Under the pieces are notes generated by a model. The model saw nothing but the letters and a program-made list of their open reading frames with translations. It had not been told where the DNA came from and ran no database searches. Below are positions 10,650-21,951 of a stretch of DNA of 64,000 bases, piece by piece. This DNA is from Echria macrotheca (Eukaryota; Ascomycota; Sordariomycetes; Sordariales; Schizotheciaceae), in assembly GCA_030411725.1 (NCBI GenBank), contig MU839828.1, forward strand, positions 3,100,001 through 3,164,000. The letters are read 5' to 3'. A program made the translations under genes and the position numbers. The first letter of the stretch is position 1. Each line of letters begins with the position of its first letter.

Positions 10650-12216
10650 TTACGCAAAGGCACCGACAATGGACATGCCGGCAGCTAGACATCGTTAGCA
10701 GGGATACCCAAAATAGCCAGCAAAGCTTACCCCCAAGGAGAACCATGACAAAAGCCAGTTTCTTGTCCTTGCCCCTCATCGTCAATTGAGCCTCCTCGGA
10801 CAAGAAATCTTCGGCGAGCAAGTCGACCAGAGCAGCATACAGAAGAAGACCAGAGGAGCTATCCCTGTTAGCTAGCTGCCAATCTTCCTTGATACCAGCA
10901 ACTTACATAGCATTAAACACGCCAACGATTATCAACCCAAATGCGCTGTTGGGATCGTATGAGTTGCGAACCATGAGACCAATAGCCTGGCCGATGGGGG
11001 CGGTTGTGCCAAAGGCAAACACCAAAACCCACGGACGAAGACTGCCGCGCTTATACGGCACCTCGGCGATACGGGAACCAAGACCAAGACCCTCGAACAT
11101 CTGGTGGAACAGAATGGCGACAAGCAAAATAATAAAACCCTCGATCGTGATGCTGATGGTCATGCCGACAAAGACAGAGTGGAACAGGATGCCGCCCTCG
11201 AGAAGGGTAATGTTCAGCGACATCTTCTTGAACACGAGCGGGTCAACAGGCCGGCCAGTCTCGGGGTCGATGTAGGGCGAGTCGATAACCGGGCCAGCAG
11301 GTGCCATCGTCTGACGGTTATCCTCAATCTGCGGCGGCGCGGGGCCGGCGTTGTTGGCGCGGATCATCTTGACAAGTTCGAGGCGCTGGCGGACATACTG
11401 CTCATAAAACACAATGAACCAGGCGGGCATCTCGGACTGGATTCCGATGGCGCTGCTGTCGTCAAACGGATTCTCAGGAACCTGGTTTCTCGTATTCTCC
11501 TCGTACATCTTTTGCGCCAGCTTCTTCTGGTACTCCATATCTTCAGTCTCAAAGTCAGCCTCGGCTGTGTATCGCGGAGGGCGCTGCGGGGGAGTTCCAT
11601 AAGCCATCGGGTTCGGTGCCGGTGGCGCGTGGTGATGAGCATGGCTATGAGGCTTACCACCTCCGCTCTCAAAACCCATTGGTCCGCCATGTGAGTGGCC
11701 GCCCGTCTTGGAGTTGAGCCACATTTCCAGAACAAACAGACAGAACATGGAACCCATCATGATTACACCAGGCATGGCCGGATATTGGTCGGTGAAGAGA
11801 TCCGGAAGGCAGGGGTCCGTAAGGTTTCCAAAGGCTGTGGGAAGCAGCTGTCGAGGTCAGCGATGGTCTTGCCAAGGAGCATGATCAACTTACATGTACA
11901 AAGGCTGTGGCGATGAGCACACCGGTACCAAAGTGTTTGCACAGAAAAAATGTCTTGGTAGGCACCTTCATCCACTTGACCTTCTTCGCCGCAACAGGGA
12001 AGCCAGCTCCGAAGAGGGAGGCGGCCAAGACCAAAACTAGAAATCATCAGCCAAGCTCGGCGCCACCCGATATTTCCACTTACACAACGCCGCGACATGA
12101 AGAGGCAGGTCATACTCTCCCGCCTCCGCCTCGCTCCCGCACACCGGCTTTCCATCCGTCGGCGCCGTCTCCGCCACCACGGGAAACCCGTCCCCGCCTG
12201 TTGCGTTGAAACTCAT
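10650..12216 (-). CDS. ZIP-family zinc/iron transporter (459 aa)
   Basis: Five exons, 12216-12084, 12036-11894, 11847-10907, 10858-10731 and 10684-10650, join with correct phases at every step to give 459 residues ending MSIVGAFA. ZIP proteins import zinc or iron into the cytoplasm across the plasma or an organelle membrane. Membrane segments include FLVLAASLFGAGFPVA, FGTGVLIATAFVHLLPTAF, VIMMGSMFCLFVLEMW, and the paired signature helices SLNITLLEGGILFHSVFVGM and ILLVAILFHQMFEGLGLGSR, whose His, Glu and Gly residues form the metal path. The loop after the third segment is histidine-rich (HSHGGPM, HSHAHHH), which is normal for metal sensing in this family. A 1.5-kb intergenic stretch and then the CDF gene lie upstream. 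CAAGG/CCTTG palindromes upstream may mediate zinc control. The specific metal is not decided by sequence. Confidence 0.92.
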
Positions 12217-12722
12217 TCTCTTAAATCCGACCTTGTCCCCCAATAAAGCTCCTGCGGCAGAGCTGACTCCAGGCCACTCGCCCGGCGAGGAAATCGATCA
12301 AGTCGTGTACTGAAAAAGAGAAGCCGCCCCGCGGCTTCGAAGAATGTAAGCGGTCGAAGAAGCGAAAGGCGAGGCCCCAACCGTCCAGCTCAGCTAAGAG
12401 GGAAGAGGGAGCGATGCCAAGGAGAGGAAGGGGGAAGAGAACAAAAGGGGAAAATAAACCTCCAAAAAACGGAGCACACGAAGAGAAATAAGTCCTCCAG
12501 AGGACAGAGAGAACAACACCCAAGCCAAATTTACGGTCGTACAACCAAGAAAGACCAAGAAGCCAAGAAGAAGATCATAGATACTGGAAGCTGGTCTTCT
12601 TTTAGTACGCATAACGACCATCCACAGGCAGGTCGTGGCGACGGGCGGGGATATCCTGTACCGGCAACAAAGGGAGTCCTCGTTGCGCCCAAACACACCC
12701 CAAGGATGGGCCTGGGAGGCGT

Positions 12723-12893
12723 CTTGGCATGCCAAGGCCATCCTCAGATTCAAACCAGATCGCCGCTCATGGTCAGAAACCTTGAGGCAGGTGCCGCTTC
12801 AGCAGACCGGACGACGACAAGGCCTTGGCGCGGCGATCGGCCTCTCATCCGCTCCAGTTCCAACCATCGGTTTCTTGTGCCCCTTGGCAAGGT
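12723..12893. promoter_or_regulatory. group of CAAGG/CCTTG palindromes upstream of ZIP gene
   Basis: Three inverted repeats lie within 171 bp: CTTGGCATGCCAAG at 12723-12736 (perfect), CAAGGCCTTG at 12818-12827 (perfect) and CCTTGGCAAGG at 12882-12892, the last continuing into CAAGGT. They are 510-680 bp upstream of the ZIP start codon. Fungal zinc regulators of the Zap1/ZafA type bind ACCTTNAAGGT or CAAGGT elements, so these are candidate zinc-response sites. The assignment is inference from motif resemblance and position. Confidence 0.4.
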
Positions 12894-13392
12894 CTGGAGT
12901 GGCGAACACTTCTTCGGTCCAGGAGACGTCCAAACAAACTTGCCGGCGTAAACACAGGCTAGCCTCAGGAGGCTGGCTGCATCAGAGAGTGTCCAGGAAC
13001 AGCTTGGCAGATCTCAAACAAACACCGGCCCGCCAGGCTACGACGGCGAGGAAACTCCCAGCAATGTTTACGTCGTGGCCAGGAGCGTCCAGACCCGACC
13101 CTGTCTCTCCACCAGCGGATGCTGCCATGTCGTTGTCGTCGTTGAGGTCCCGTGATCGGCCCAGGGTTCCCGTCACGGGGAGTGCTGCACGTCGGAGAAA
13201 TAGCGAGCTGGCGCCTGAATTTGTCAGGGTGAAACGGACTCCACCTCTCTGGTACAGTGGAGAGGCCCCCCTCTCGCCATGGATGCTTATCCAGATTGGC
13301 ACGCCAGATCCAGATCCGTCCCGTTCTGGCTTGCTGTTTCTCGAGGCAAGCATAGCGTCCACCGCGCGGCTGTATGCGGCTGCTGGCACTCT

Positions 13393-13458
13393 GCCAGCTC
13401 TTCGTTGACAACATCGCCAGCTCTTGGTTGATAACATCACCAACTCTTCGCGATACAC
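13393..13458. repeat. 23-bp tandem repeat, 2.5 copies
   Basis: Two adjacent 23-bp copies beginning GCCAGCTCTT differ at only two positions (13393-13415 and 13416-13438), followed by a partial, more diverged copy that starts ACCAACTCTTCG. The repeat is not in a recognised gene. Confidence 0.7.
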
Positions 13459-14498
13459 TTGTATCCAAAGGTGCTGCCAAGCTTCGCCGGGCTCAGACCC
13501 GACCTCCTAGTGTAGCCCAAAGCTGTCCTCATCGCTTTCTTCAGATGTGACGCTCGTCGAAGGTGATTCAAGTCCAGCCTTTCCCTGTCCGGTAGTTGAA
13601 GCATCAAGCGTGCAACAAGGGCGGTCGGTTCATCGGCAATTCGGCAGGGATCGAGGTCTTGGCATCTTCAAGGCTCGGACGCCCGTCCCGTCAGCGGACA
13701 TGGCGGAGGTCTGGGGATCGAGATAGGTGCCGCGACTTTGCATGGAAATCGAGTGGTTGGAAGAGCAAAGGAAGACCCGCAGAGCCGTCTTGGCATGCTC
13801 CGTATATACCCATTTCTTGGCTGGAGCTCGCCGCGGACAACCTGTAACCCTTGGCGGTGAGAGCCCGTGGATCTCGCCCGATGCTACAGTAGTGTACAGG
13901 CGGCTCTGCATCCCCCACAGCATCGAAACGTCGGCCCAGCCAATAGGGGCTCCCAGCTGACGCTGCTTGCTGCTTGGACCCCGGTGGGACAACGCCTGTT
14001 CGTTCTGCCGCCCCCTGCACAGAATCTTTCTTCGACAAGCGTGCCGTTCGGCTGTTGGCCAAGCCGCTTTAGGTGCATCGCACGGTGCTTCTCGACCAAA
14101 CTTCCGGCCAGTGGGGGCGCTTCCGAGGGCGAAACGGAATGTTTACACGAGCTTATGCGGATAGACCTGCCGTCCCGGCGGGCCAGGAGGATGCACAGAG
14201 TGGCAGTGCAATGTATGTTCGCCAGTTTAGACTGCAGTAGGCGTTATAGATTAGCCCCCTTGACGGGAGCAGTAGCTCGGGCAGCTAGTAAGAGGGGGAT
14301 GCGACTGCAGAAAGTGGCAAAAGGGTGGTCGACCAGCTCAAGCCCGCCTCGGAGAATTGTGTGGGATGTTGATATAATAGAATTGTCGTTCGCCGGCTTT
14401 TGCACCATCCGACATTCTTACCTGGAGCATCTGGATTTCCATCGTCGTCGGAAGTATAGAGCCGGTTTGCATGAGCTTCAGACCAACCACGACCCACA

Positions 14499-16355
14499 AT
14501 GGCGAATAATACTGCTTCGGAAACCGGTACGTACCTACCCATCCGATGAACTGAGTCAGTCTTGGCCACATGAGAATTCATGGGCGCTCTTGGGTCATCT
14601 TGGCCGGCTCATCCCTTCCTCGTGGTGCTCGCGGTTGGCCGTCAGGTTGATGTGTCGGAGCTATCCTTGGCTGCCTTTGCTATCTTCGTGGTTCACAATC
14701 GAGACCATGGTGGAACCTGGACTCTCTGGCTAACACACGTGAACAGAAAAGGTTTCTCAGGATCCCCAAGTCACGCCGGTCGTGCCAGAAGAGGATCGAG
14801 ATGCTATCACGGCTGTGCCTAGCACCACTGGGAACACCCTCGATAATGCCACATCGTCCTCGGTTGCCGACGGAGATCCATTGGGTCTGGGGCGCCATCG
14901 TCGGGAAAATGTCTCGATGCGACAGATGAAGATTGACCACCCGAAAGGGAACAAGAGGAAGCTAAAGAAGTACTACACCCGGCAGAACCAGCTCATCGAT
15001 CAGTTCCTCGGCGCTGAAGACGAAGAAGCCGCAGCTGTCGAAGAGGACATTCGGTACAAGCCGAAGATTAAGTTTGCTGTCAATGCTTCCTTCACTGTCA
15101 ACCTGTTCCTCTTCATCATCCAGATGTATGCGGCCATCTCGACAGGGTCGTTGTCGGTTCGTCCCCCCGGAGAAGATCTTATGAATTCGTCTCTGACATG
15201 ACATAGCTTTTTGCAACTGCAGCCGATGCCTTTGTAAGTCACCTTGACGTCGATCGAGGGACAAGCTTTAACCCTAGCCATAGATGGATCTTGTATCATC
15301 CTTTGTGATGCTTATCACCTCTCGGCTTGCAGCCCGTCCGAGTGTCTACAAGTACCCCGTCGTAGGTGTCCGAAATCTGTGCTTCAAACGGCGATGAGTG
15401 TCTGACACTGCCTAGGGTCGTACAAGAATCGAGACGTTAGGAATCATCCTCTTCTGCGCGTTGATGACAACGGTTGCCGTCCAGCTTTTGGTAAGCCCCC
15501 GGTCGTCCTATCATGTGCATGCATTGACCCTGTAAAGATCGAATCAGCGCGGAATCTAGGGAATGGCCCACCAGAGGGGACCGAGTCGCTCCATATCGTC
15601 CCGCTGGTCTTTGTGGGCGTAGCCAGTAGGTCGAACGTTTCGAGTCCCGCTTGAGTTACTGACTGGTGTCACAGTTTTCGCCAAGAGTTCCCTGATGTGC
15701 TATTGCTTCTTCTACCGCAGATTCCCGTCGGTGCGCATCTTCTTCGTCGACCATCGAAATGATATCGTCGTCAACATCTTTGGACTGATCATGTCCATTG
15801 TGGGAGATCGATTCGTCTGGTACCTGGACCCCATCGGTGCCATTCTCATTGCCCTCTTGATCCTGTTCTCCTGGGCTTCCAATGCGTTTGAGCAGGTCTG
15901 GCTCTTGGTCGGCAAGTCGGCACCTCACAAGTTCATCTCCAAGCTCATCTATATGGCCGTGACCCATGATGAGCGGATCCTAAAGGTGGATACGGTAAGT
16001 TGTCTCCAACGTCGGGCGAGTCGGGCAGTTGAGCTGACGGGAACAGGCCCGAGCGTACCATGCCGGTCAGAACTACTATGTCGAGCTCGACATCGTGATG
16101 GACGAAGAGCTTCCTCTGAGAATAACGCACGATGTTGCCCAGGAGCTGCAAAGGAAGCTCGAGGGTCTGAGCGATGTTGAAAGGGCCTTCGTCCATGTCG
16201 ACTATGAGCATGACCATGATCCGCACGAGGAGCACAAGCCACTGTATGAGAAGAAGTCGCAGCAGGCTAAGAAGCGGAGTCTCAAGGATATCCTGCTCTT
16301 CAGGAAGTCGGCGATGGAGCAGGGACTAGCCAGTGCGGAGCAGGGCTCGAGCTGA
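14499..16355 (+). CDS. cation diffusion facilitator, Mn-type (444 aa)
   Basis: Eight exons: 14499-14526, 14747-15156, 15207-15233, 15284-15361, 15416-15490, 15538-15625, 15675-15994 and 16047-16355. All phases agree and give 444 residues. CDF proteins export divalent cations from the cytoplasm in exchange for protons. Metal-site motifs in two transmembrane helices both read DxxxD: DAFMD at residues 153-157 and DHRND at 261-265, the pattern of the manganese branch (zinc CDFs usually have HxxxD). Membrane helices include FTVNLFLFIIQMYAAIS, LGIILFCALMTTVAVQLL and VVNIFGLIMSIVGDRFVWYL. The C-terminal cytoplasmic domain (YYVELDIVMDEELPLRITHDVAQELQ) has the usual fold. The third exon is only 27 nt and encodes LFATAADAF. 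The intron before exon 6 ends in AAG. Manganese as substrate is inference from motifs. Confidence 0.93.
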
Positions 16356-16847
16356 GGCACCCGAACGATAATGTTTGTAACATAATGCGGGAAACAGGAT
16401 AAAGGATACCCCAAGGAAACCAAGGTTGGGGTCAGGAGAGGCGGATAAAGCTGAGCGTATCATTTTGCTGGTTGTAGCGTTTTGTCGATAATTTCTTTCC
16501 ATGTTCTCTTAGCCAAAAGGCTTTCAAGGTGTTATCGTGAAACCCTGCAGGTTGGCAGCTGCGTGCTGTCGGTCTTCAATTCGGTTGCGCAACGTTTAAG
16601 TCGGCCATGGTCGAGAAAAGTGTGGAGCCGCTGAGATGTTAAATTTGGTGAGTTGAGAATCGACAAACCGAGTCTCCTCAGGCGTGGTCCACCACTGAAA
16701 AGTGGGTCCAACCAGTGCAGCTGGAGGGATCGCTTGCCGGCCCAAGCTCCGAAGGTGGGCTGATTTTAACATTTTTGGCGACTTCGAGATTTCCGCGACT
16801 TCGGCTTGCCGTCACCAACATCGCAGTTGTCTGCAGAACAGACAAGA
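16356..16847. other. intergenic region, CDF to COX15
   Basis: Tandem genes on the plus strand are separated by about 490 bp holding the CDF 3' untranslated region and the COX15 promoter. I see no further feature. Confidence 0.5.
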
Positions 16848-18371
16848 ATGGCCGCTCTGCAACTGGGGCTGCGCAGGGCAGCTGCGCAGCTATCCAGACC
16901 CTCGTTTATTTGCGGGAAGTGCCTTCGACAGCAAGCATACGTGGCCCACTGGTCGACGCCCATCCAAACGCTGAAACTTTCGACCAGCATCCGAAGAAGC
17001 TACTCTTCGCCATCTCAAGCTTCCCCCATCGCTTCTCTTGCCGAAACAGTCCGGATAAACTCGAATTCGAGCCCCGAAAATACGAGAGGAACAACAGCAG
17101 AGGGTGGCGCAAATCAGTCTTCTTTCCCCGAGGCCAATCCCAAGTCGGTGGGATACTGGCTCATTGGCAGCGCCGTCAGTGTTTTCGGCATTGTGGTATT
17201 CGGGGGTTTAACGCGACTAACAGAATCTGGGTACCGTCTCTGCGAGCCCTGGGCATGGCACCGAGCCCTGTAGCTAACCGCGACCTACAGTCTCAGCATC
17301 ACGGAATGGAGACCTGTCACAGGCTCCCTCCCTCCGCTCTCGCAAGCCGACTGGGAATCCGAATTCGAAAAGTACCGCGCCTCGCCCGAATACAAGCTGA
17401 TTAACCCGCATATGGACTTGCAGGAATTCAAGAAGATCTACTTCATGGAGTGGACCCATCGTCTATGGGGCCGCTTCATTGGCCTTTCCTTCGTCCTTCC
17501 GACGATCTACTTGGTGGCACGCCGTCGGGTGACCCCCCGTATGGCCGGTACGCTGGTTGGAATATCAACCCTCATCGGATTCCAGGGATTCATTGGGTGG
17601 TGGATGGTGAAGTCAGGCCTGAAAGATGACCTGTTCGCTCCCGGTTCTCACCCTCGAGTCAGCCAATATCGTCTCGCGGCACATCTGGCGACGGCCTTTG
17701 TCTGCTACTCTTGGATGCTCTTGGCCGGTCTCAACGTTTTGCGCACCAACCGGGCGCTCCAGGATCCCGCGGCCGCATTGGCGACGTTCACGAAACTGCA
17801 GTCGCCCGCGCTCAAGGTGCTTCGTGGTTCGGTAGCGGCCCTGACGGTGTTGATCTTCACAACAGTCCTTTCCGGTGCTCTGGTTGCGGGTCTCGATGCA
17901 GGCCTAATTTATAACGAGTTTCCGAAGATGGGCGTTGGATATAAGCCGCCGAATTCCGAGCTGATGGACAAGTTTTACTGCCGAAAAGAGGATGGCTCGG
18001 ATCTGTGGTGGCGCAACATGCTGGAGAACCCGTCGCTCGTCCAACTGGACCACCGTATTCTGGCCATGACTACCTTCACCGCTGTTATGGCACTCTTCGC
18101 ATACAGCCGAACCGGTCGCGTGAAGAATGCGATGACCAAGGATGTACGAAAGGGTGTCACGGGCTTGGTCCACCTCGTGTCTTTGCAGCTAGCCCTCGGC
18201 ATCAGCACCCTTATCTACATGGTTCCCATCCCCTTGGCGGCAGCACACCAAGCCGGAGCCCTGGCCCTTCTGACCGGAGCCTTGGTAGCAGGCCAGCGAC
18301 TACGGATTCCCAAACGCACCTTGGCCCTCGTGCAGAAGCAGCTTCGTATGCGGGCCTCTTCAGCACGTTAA
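16848..18371 (+). CDS. cox15: heme A synthase COX15 (487 aa)
   Basis: Exons 16848-17230 and 17291-18371 join across a 60-nt intron (GTACCG...CTACAG) to give 487 residues, close to the usual fungal COX15 length. The enzyme oxidises the methyl group of heme O to the formyl group of heme A in the mitochondrial inner membrane, for cytochrome c oxidase. The first 60 or so residues are rich in Arg, Ser and Ala without acidic residues (LRRAAAQLSRPSF, STSIRRSYSS), as a mitochondrial presequence should be. Conserved landmarks follow: VFGGLTRLTESGLSITEW, MEWTHRLWGR, HLATAF, FTTVLSGALVAGLDAGLIYNEFP (split here only by reading), LDHRILAM and AAHQAGA, including the heme-ligand histidines. The ATG at 16848 was chosen because upstream in-frame codons lack another ATG. 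Confidence 0.97.
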
Positions 18372-20341
18372 CAGGATGGATACCACGGTTCGCGGATCTT
18401 CGCGGAAACTGTAAGAATATAGGGTGTTTCTAATACCCAGCCGTTCGGTGTACGATATCAGCTGCCGGCGCACTTGTACATAACAATGTAGACCTCTCCC
18501 AGACGCTATCATCTCAAGAGAACTGAAGCACTCTGCTCGTTTCCGCAACGGGGCGGGGAGTGTAACCACCTGCCAAATCAGACGAAACGTAGTACCTATT
18601 TCCGTCAACTATCCAGATGATCTAAACGACCAGCGAGGAGTGCGTGGGCGGTGTCGGAGAAAGCTTAAAATCGTTGTTGAAGCTGTCGTGTAACGGTTCA
18701 CGGGTACGACATCCGCAATACCTTACGCCATGACCCAGCCGCCTCAGGTCGACCCCCACAGTAAGCAGAGCTGGACATTTCCTGATCAAAATGGTAGACA
18801 CAGGTGGTGAGAGGAGGGGGGGGGAGACATGTCTTTCCGAGGAAGTGAAATTACTAAATGGCAATTGATTTGCTTGGTTATCGCAGCGTCACCGATAGCC
18901 GTCGAATCGCAGCGGCGTTTCGCAGCGGCACACCGCTTTGCATCAGGCACTGTGCACGCACCACGGCTCGCTTGTTACAGCCCCGGCCCGTCACCGCTGC
19001 TGTCAGCGCAAGTGCATTTCTCCAACTCAACACCATCAGGTCGAGGAGCTGTAGTGCCACCACATGCAAGAAGGGTTCTTGCTCCCTTGCTCGTCGCAAA
19101 CCCGAATACACACCAAGACACTTTCGATATCGTCGACGGTGGCCCTTGTCTGCCACTCCCCTCAATCCTCGGGAGAGGCGACAGTCCATGTGCACACTCG
19201 GCGTCCTTGAGGCGGTACGTTTGTTTTGTCTTTTCCATTTCAGCTCTCCCAGCCCTCCCCCCCTCGTCTGCACACCCGCGCCATCTACATGCAAGTTGCT
19301 GTACTAGCCTATGATCCCGCGCGACCAGAAGGTTCTTGGCATGCTACTGGATGACTGGTAGGCAATGTCTCGAACTAGTCTGGCCTCGCGTGCGTCTCTA
19401 CAGAACACAGCATTGACAATCCCGAGACACATGGTCCGCTGCATTTGGGTCCTTCCACGTTGTTTGCGGCCAGGTCGTCGCCTGATGAGTGTCGGGACTA
19501 CTCTAGACGTGCCTCGGTCCACAAAATGATTGTGAGTTGCCGCAGTTCAGGATCGGAATCTTGGGGCGACATCGGCCCAGCACAAAGACACAGTCGGGTG
19601 GCTACGTACCAAATCACACGAGACTCACAATTCCGGACGCCGACATTTTGCAGACTCGAACATCTGATAACAAGAGATCCGAGTGGATGCCAGGGGCCCA
19701 AATTACTCAACATCCCACCTAGAAGTATGCGGCTTGCGTTCTCGCTGCTGGGCCAGTCCACAGGCCAAGGCGGGGGACGGGAAGCCGGATGCCAATGCAC
19801 CACTTCCCCGATGTGCTGCGGTAAATGCCATACCAGCCCTGCTTGGATTTTGGGTAACTGATTCGTAGGTGGGGAAGGTCTGTCTTGCTGGTGGTGGCCA
19901 GAAGGTGGGGGATAGGAGGGTACGCATATGTTTGCCCTGAGCGAGTGCTTGAGACTTCCCTGGCCGTAGATTTATGTTCCTCTTGCCACCCTCGCTGTCT
20001 CGATTGTCGTCCTTCTTACCTGGTCGTTTACTCACATAACTGCCTCGATGCGCAGTGAACGATGCCAACAACTTGACCACGGGCTTGCACCGATGAACCC
20101 CTGCTGTTACTAGACAGCCCGTTCTCGTGTGGTTATCAACAATATTCGACGTTATATTCTTCCGTCCATACGCTGTTTCTAGACACATTCGGTGCACCAC
20201 CCACGGCGGTTGCTCCCCGCGGAGACTCTCGGGCTCGGCTCTGGTCAGCTTCGACGCCTCTATTGGGGGTACCTGAACCTTGACGACATTGAAACTCGTT
20301 TCAAGCGCGTTTTCGCAGACGGCACCGAAGTCTCTCGAGTC
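18372..20341. other. gene-free stretch, 2.0 kb
   Basis: Three mutually overlapping frames of 140-160 codons lie at 18.83-19.31 kb and a 254-codon minus frame at 19.7-20.5 kb; none shows a domain, and the last is antisense to the small gene at 20342. One spliced possibility is discussed among the rejected items. Confidence 0.45.
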
Positions 20342-20566
20342 ATGTGTGTCCAATACGACTACGTTTTCAGTTGCGGGCACCGGAGCTTCGCAAGGTTCGA
20401 CAACTGCCCCAACCTGGGGAGGACGTGCTACGGTGCCAGCGGGACGCATGGTGATCTGCCAGTGCACTCGGTCTGCCAGGAATGCCGACTTAGGGCGGCG
20501 GATCCGAAGCGCTACAGTCCTGACAACGATCCGTACCGAAAGAGGACTCAGACGCCGAAGGCATGA
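20342..20566 (+). CDS. small Cys/His-rich conserved fungal protein (74 aa)
   Basis: A 74-residue frame begins MCVQYDYVFSCGHRSFARFD. Cys and His are spaced as C-x-H (SCGHRS), then C in NCPNLGR, C in RTCYG, H in GTHGD, and H-x2-C-x2-C (VHSVCQEC). This arrangement resembles small proteins recurrent in Pezizomycotina genomes that look like one or two zinc-binding knuckles; I recall the pattern as a family but not a function. The tail is basic and polar. The start is the ATG just before the conserved block; an upstream exon is possible. The overlapping 254-codon frame on the other strand is less likely because this frame carries the structured Cys/His pattern. Confidence 0.6.
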   Translation: MCVQYDYVFSCGHRSFARFDNCPNLGRTCYGASGTHGDLPVHSVCQECRLRAADPKRYSPDNDPYRKRTQTPKA

Positions 20567-21244
20567 AGGCAGACCGTTGGGGACAGGAAGGGGCCATGCC
20601 GGGCGAAGCTTCCCGTGGCTCAGCTACATCTATACACGGAAGCTAGATGCAGATGGTCGCATGAGCTGATGGGCATCGAGGAGCGTTGTGATGCCGATAC
20701 CCTTCTAGGCTTGGTCATGTATGTTGTCATTTATTTCTATTTGGACTGTTCGAGCGGGTCGTCGTCGCTGTTTGGTCTTTACCTTTATGCCGTTATATAG
20801 TATCGTGGATCATCTGAATACATACTGATTACCTTGCCGCGCAGCTTTCAGGTCCCATCCGTGTTGCCGAGGTGAATGATCTGGAACTCCTTCCAGTCCT
20901 GTTGAAACTGGCCTCTGTTGGATATGAGACGAATCTAGGTCGATGCGATCTATAATACGTTAATACGCTGCTGAAATCTACGTCAAATATATTTGACATG
21001 CGCTGAACGGCAATAAGCAATGCATCCCAACACTTCTACACAGTTTCTCTCGCTTTTCCCCTTTTTCTCATGAAGACTTTTCGAATTTTCCACAACGACG
21101 GGACGCTTGTGGATGCCGCTCCTTATTCCAACATTGGTTGTGGACCCGACGGTTCTTTACCACACTCGACCCCGGCAGTCCACCCGTTCATCAGCAAAAC
21201 TTACTCACCACTCGAACAATAATAAGTCAACAAAACCAACAGCT

Positions 21245-21334
21245 GGCTTCGTGGTTTAGGGGTATAATTCTCGCTTAGGGCTCACCCGAAGCGTTGTCTG
21301 CGAGAGGTCCCGGGTTCGAATCCCGGCGAAGCCC
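21245..21334 (+). tRNA. tRNA-Pro (AGG) with 18-nt intron
   Basis: The acceptor stem GGCTTCG pairs with CGAAGCC at the 3' end, followed by a C discriminator. The T arm is CCGGG-TTCGAAT-CCCGG. The anticodon arm is CTCGC-TTAGGG(T)-GCGAG, giving anticodon AGG. An 18-nt intron at 21281-21298 sits after position 37, the canonical place, so the mature length is 72 nt. Internal A-box and B-box sequences for RNA polymerase III are intact. Confidence 0.95.
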
Positions 21335-21951
21335 GGTGTGTGGGATATGTAAATATCTCAGTTGTTTCTTTTTTCATTGTTTTGCCCCGACATAAGTCGG
21401 GTTGTCGGGGTTGAAATGGGGGGATGTGTGTATAGTTCCTGGCTAGTGCGTTAATAACTTCATGTGGGTAGAGGTTACATGGTGGTTGAATACATATATA
21501 CAAACTGGGTTCCCTCTGGAGAGAATTTGGGCTTGCGAGACTTTTATGAAGGAGGTTGTTGTAGAGGTATACAAGGACGGTAGTATATTTCTACCCGTTG
21601 GATGTTGTTGGCTGGGAAGTGTACGGCTTCCCGCGTGACCTCACGCTTCACCTTTTTGGAAGCATAATCGTCTTCCTTTTTTCCTTTTTCGAATGGTATT
21701 CTTAGGGAGATATACGAGATTGTTGGTGACTGGAGTCAATGCTGTATCAACGGCTGTGTGGTTTGGTTAGAATTGTATGAACACTGGGTAACAAGATAGG
21801 CAAGCAATCTCTTACCATAGTCGTCTAAAATATTATCTGGCCGTCGGTAATGGGTGTCGGTCAACCCTCGAGGTTAAGCCACAGGTAGAAGGTTGAGTCC
21901 GGGACAGATTGGGATCGTGATCCATAACTGAGCCATACATGTTGCCGGGGC

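Larger units (their letters stand above)
12217..14498. other. divergent intergenic region between ZIP and CDF genes
   Basis: This 2.3-kb region is flanked by the divergent start codons of two metal transporters. Overlapping frames up to about 250 codons occur on both strands but lack domains and splice logic, so I treat them as chance frames in GC-rich DNA. Palindromes built from CAAGG/CCTTG lie at 12.72-12.89 kb and a 23-bp tandem repeat at 13.39-13.44 kb. Confidence 0.5.

Noticed and set aside
12635..13408. 257-codon plus frame in the ZIP-CDF spacer
   Set aside because: No domain, overlapped by minus frames of similar length, and it covers the palindromes; better explained as regulatory or neutral DNA.
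18858..19361. Possible spliced gene: 18858-19214 joined to 19308-19361, giving a 136-aa Arg-rich product ending LGMLLDDW
   Set aside because: Donor, acceptor and phase fit and the start looks like a mitochondrial presequence, but two other long frames overlap it and the middle has no protein-like pattern. Support is too thin without transcripts.
19703..20467. 254-codon minus-strand frame
   Set aside because: It overlaps the small Cys/His gene on the other strand, has no domain, and its composition looks like translated noncoding DNA.
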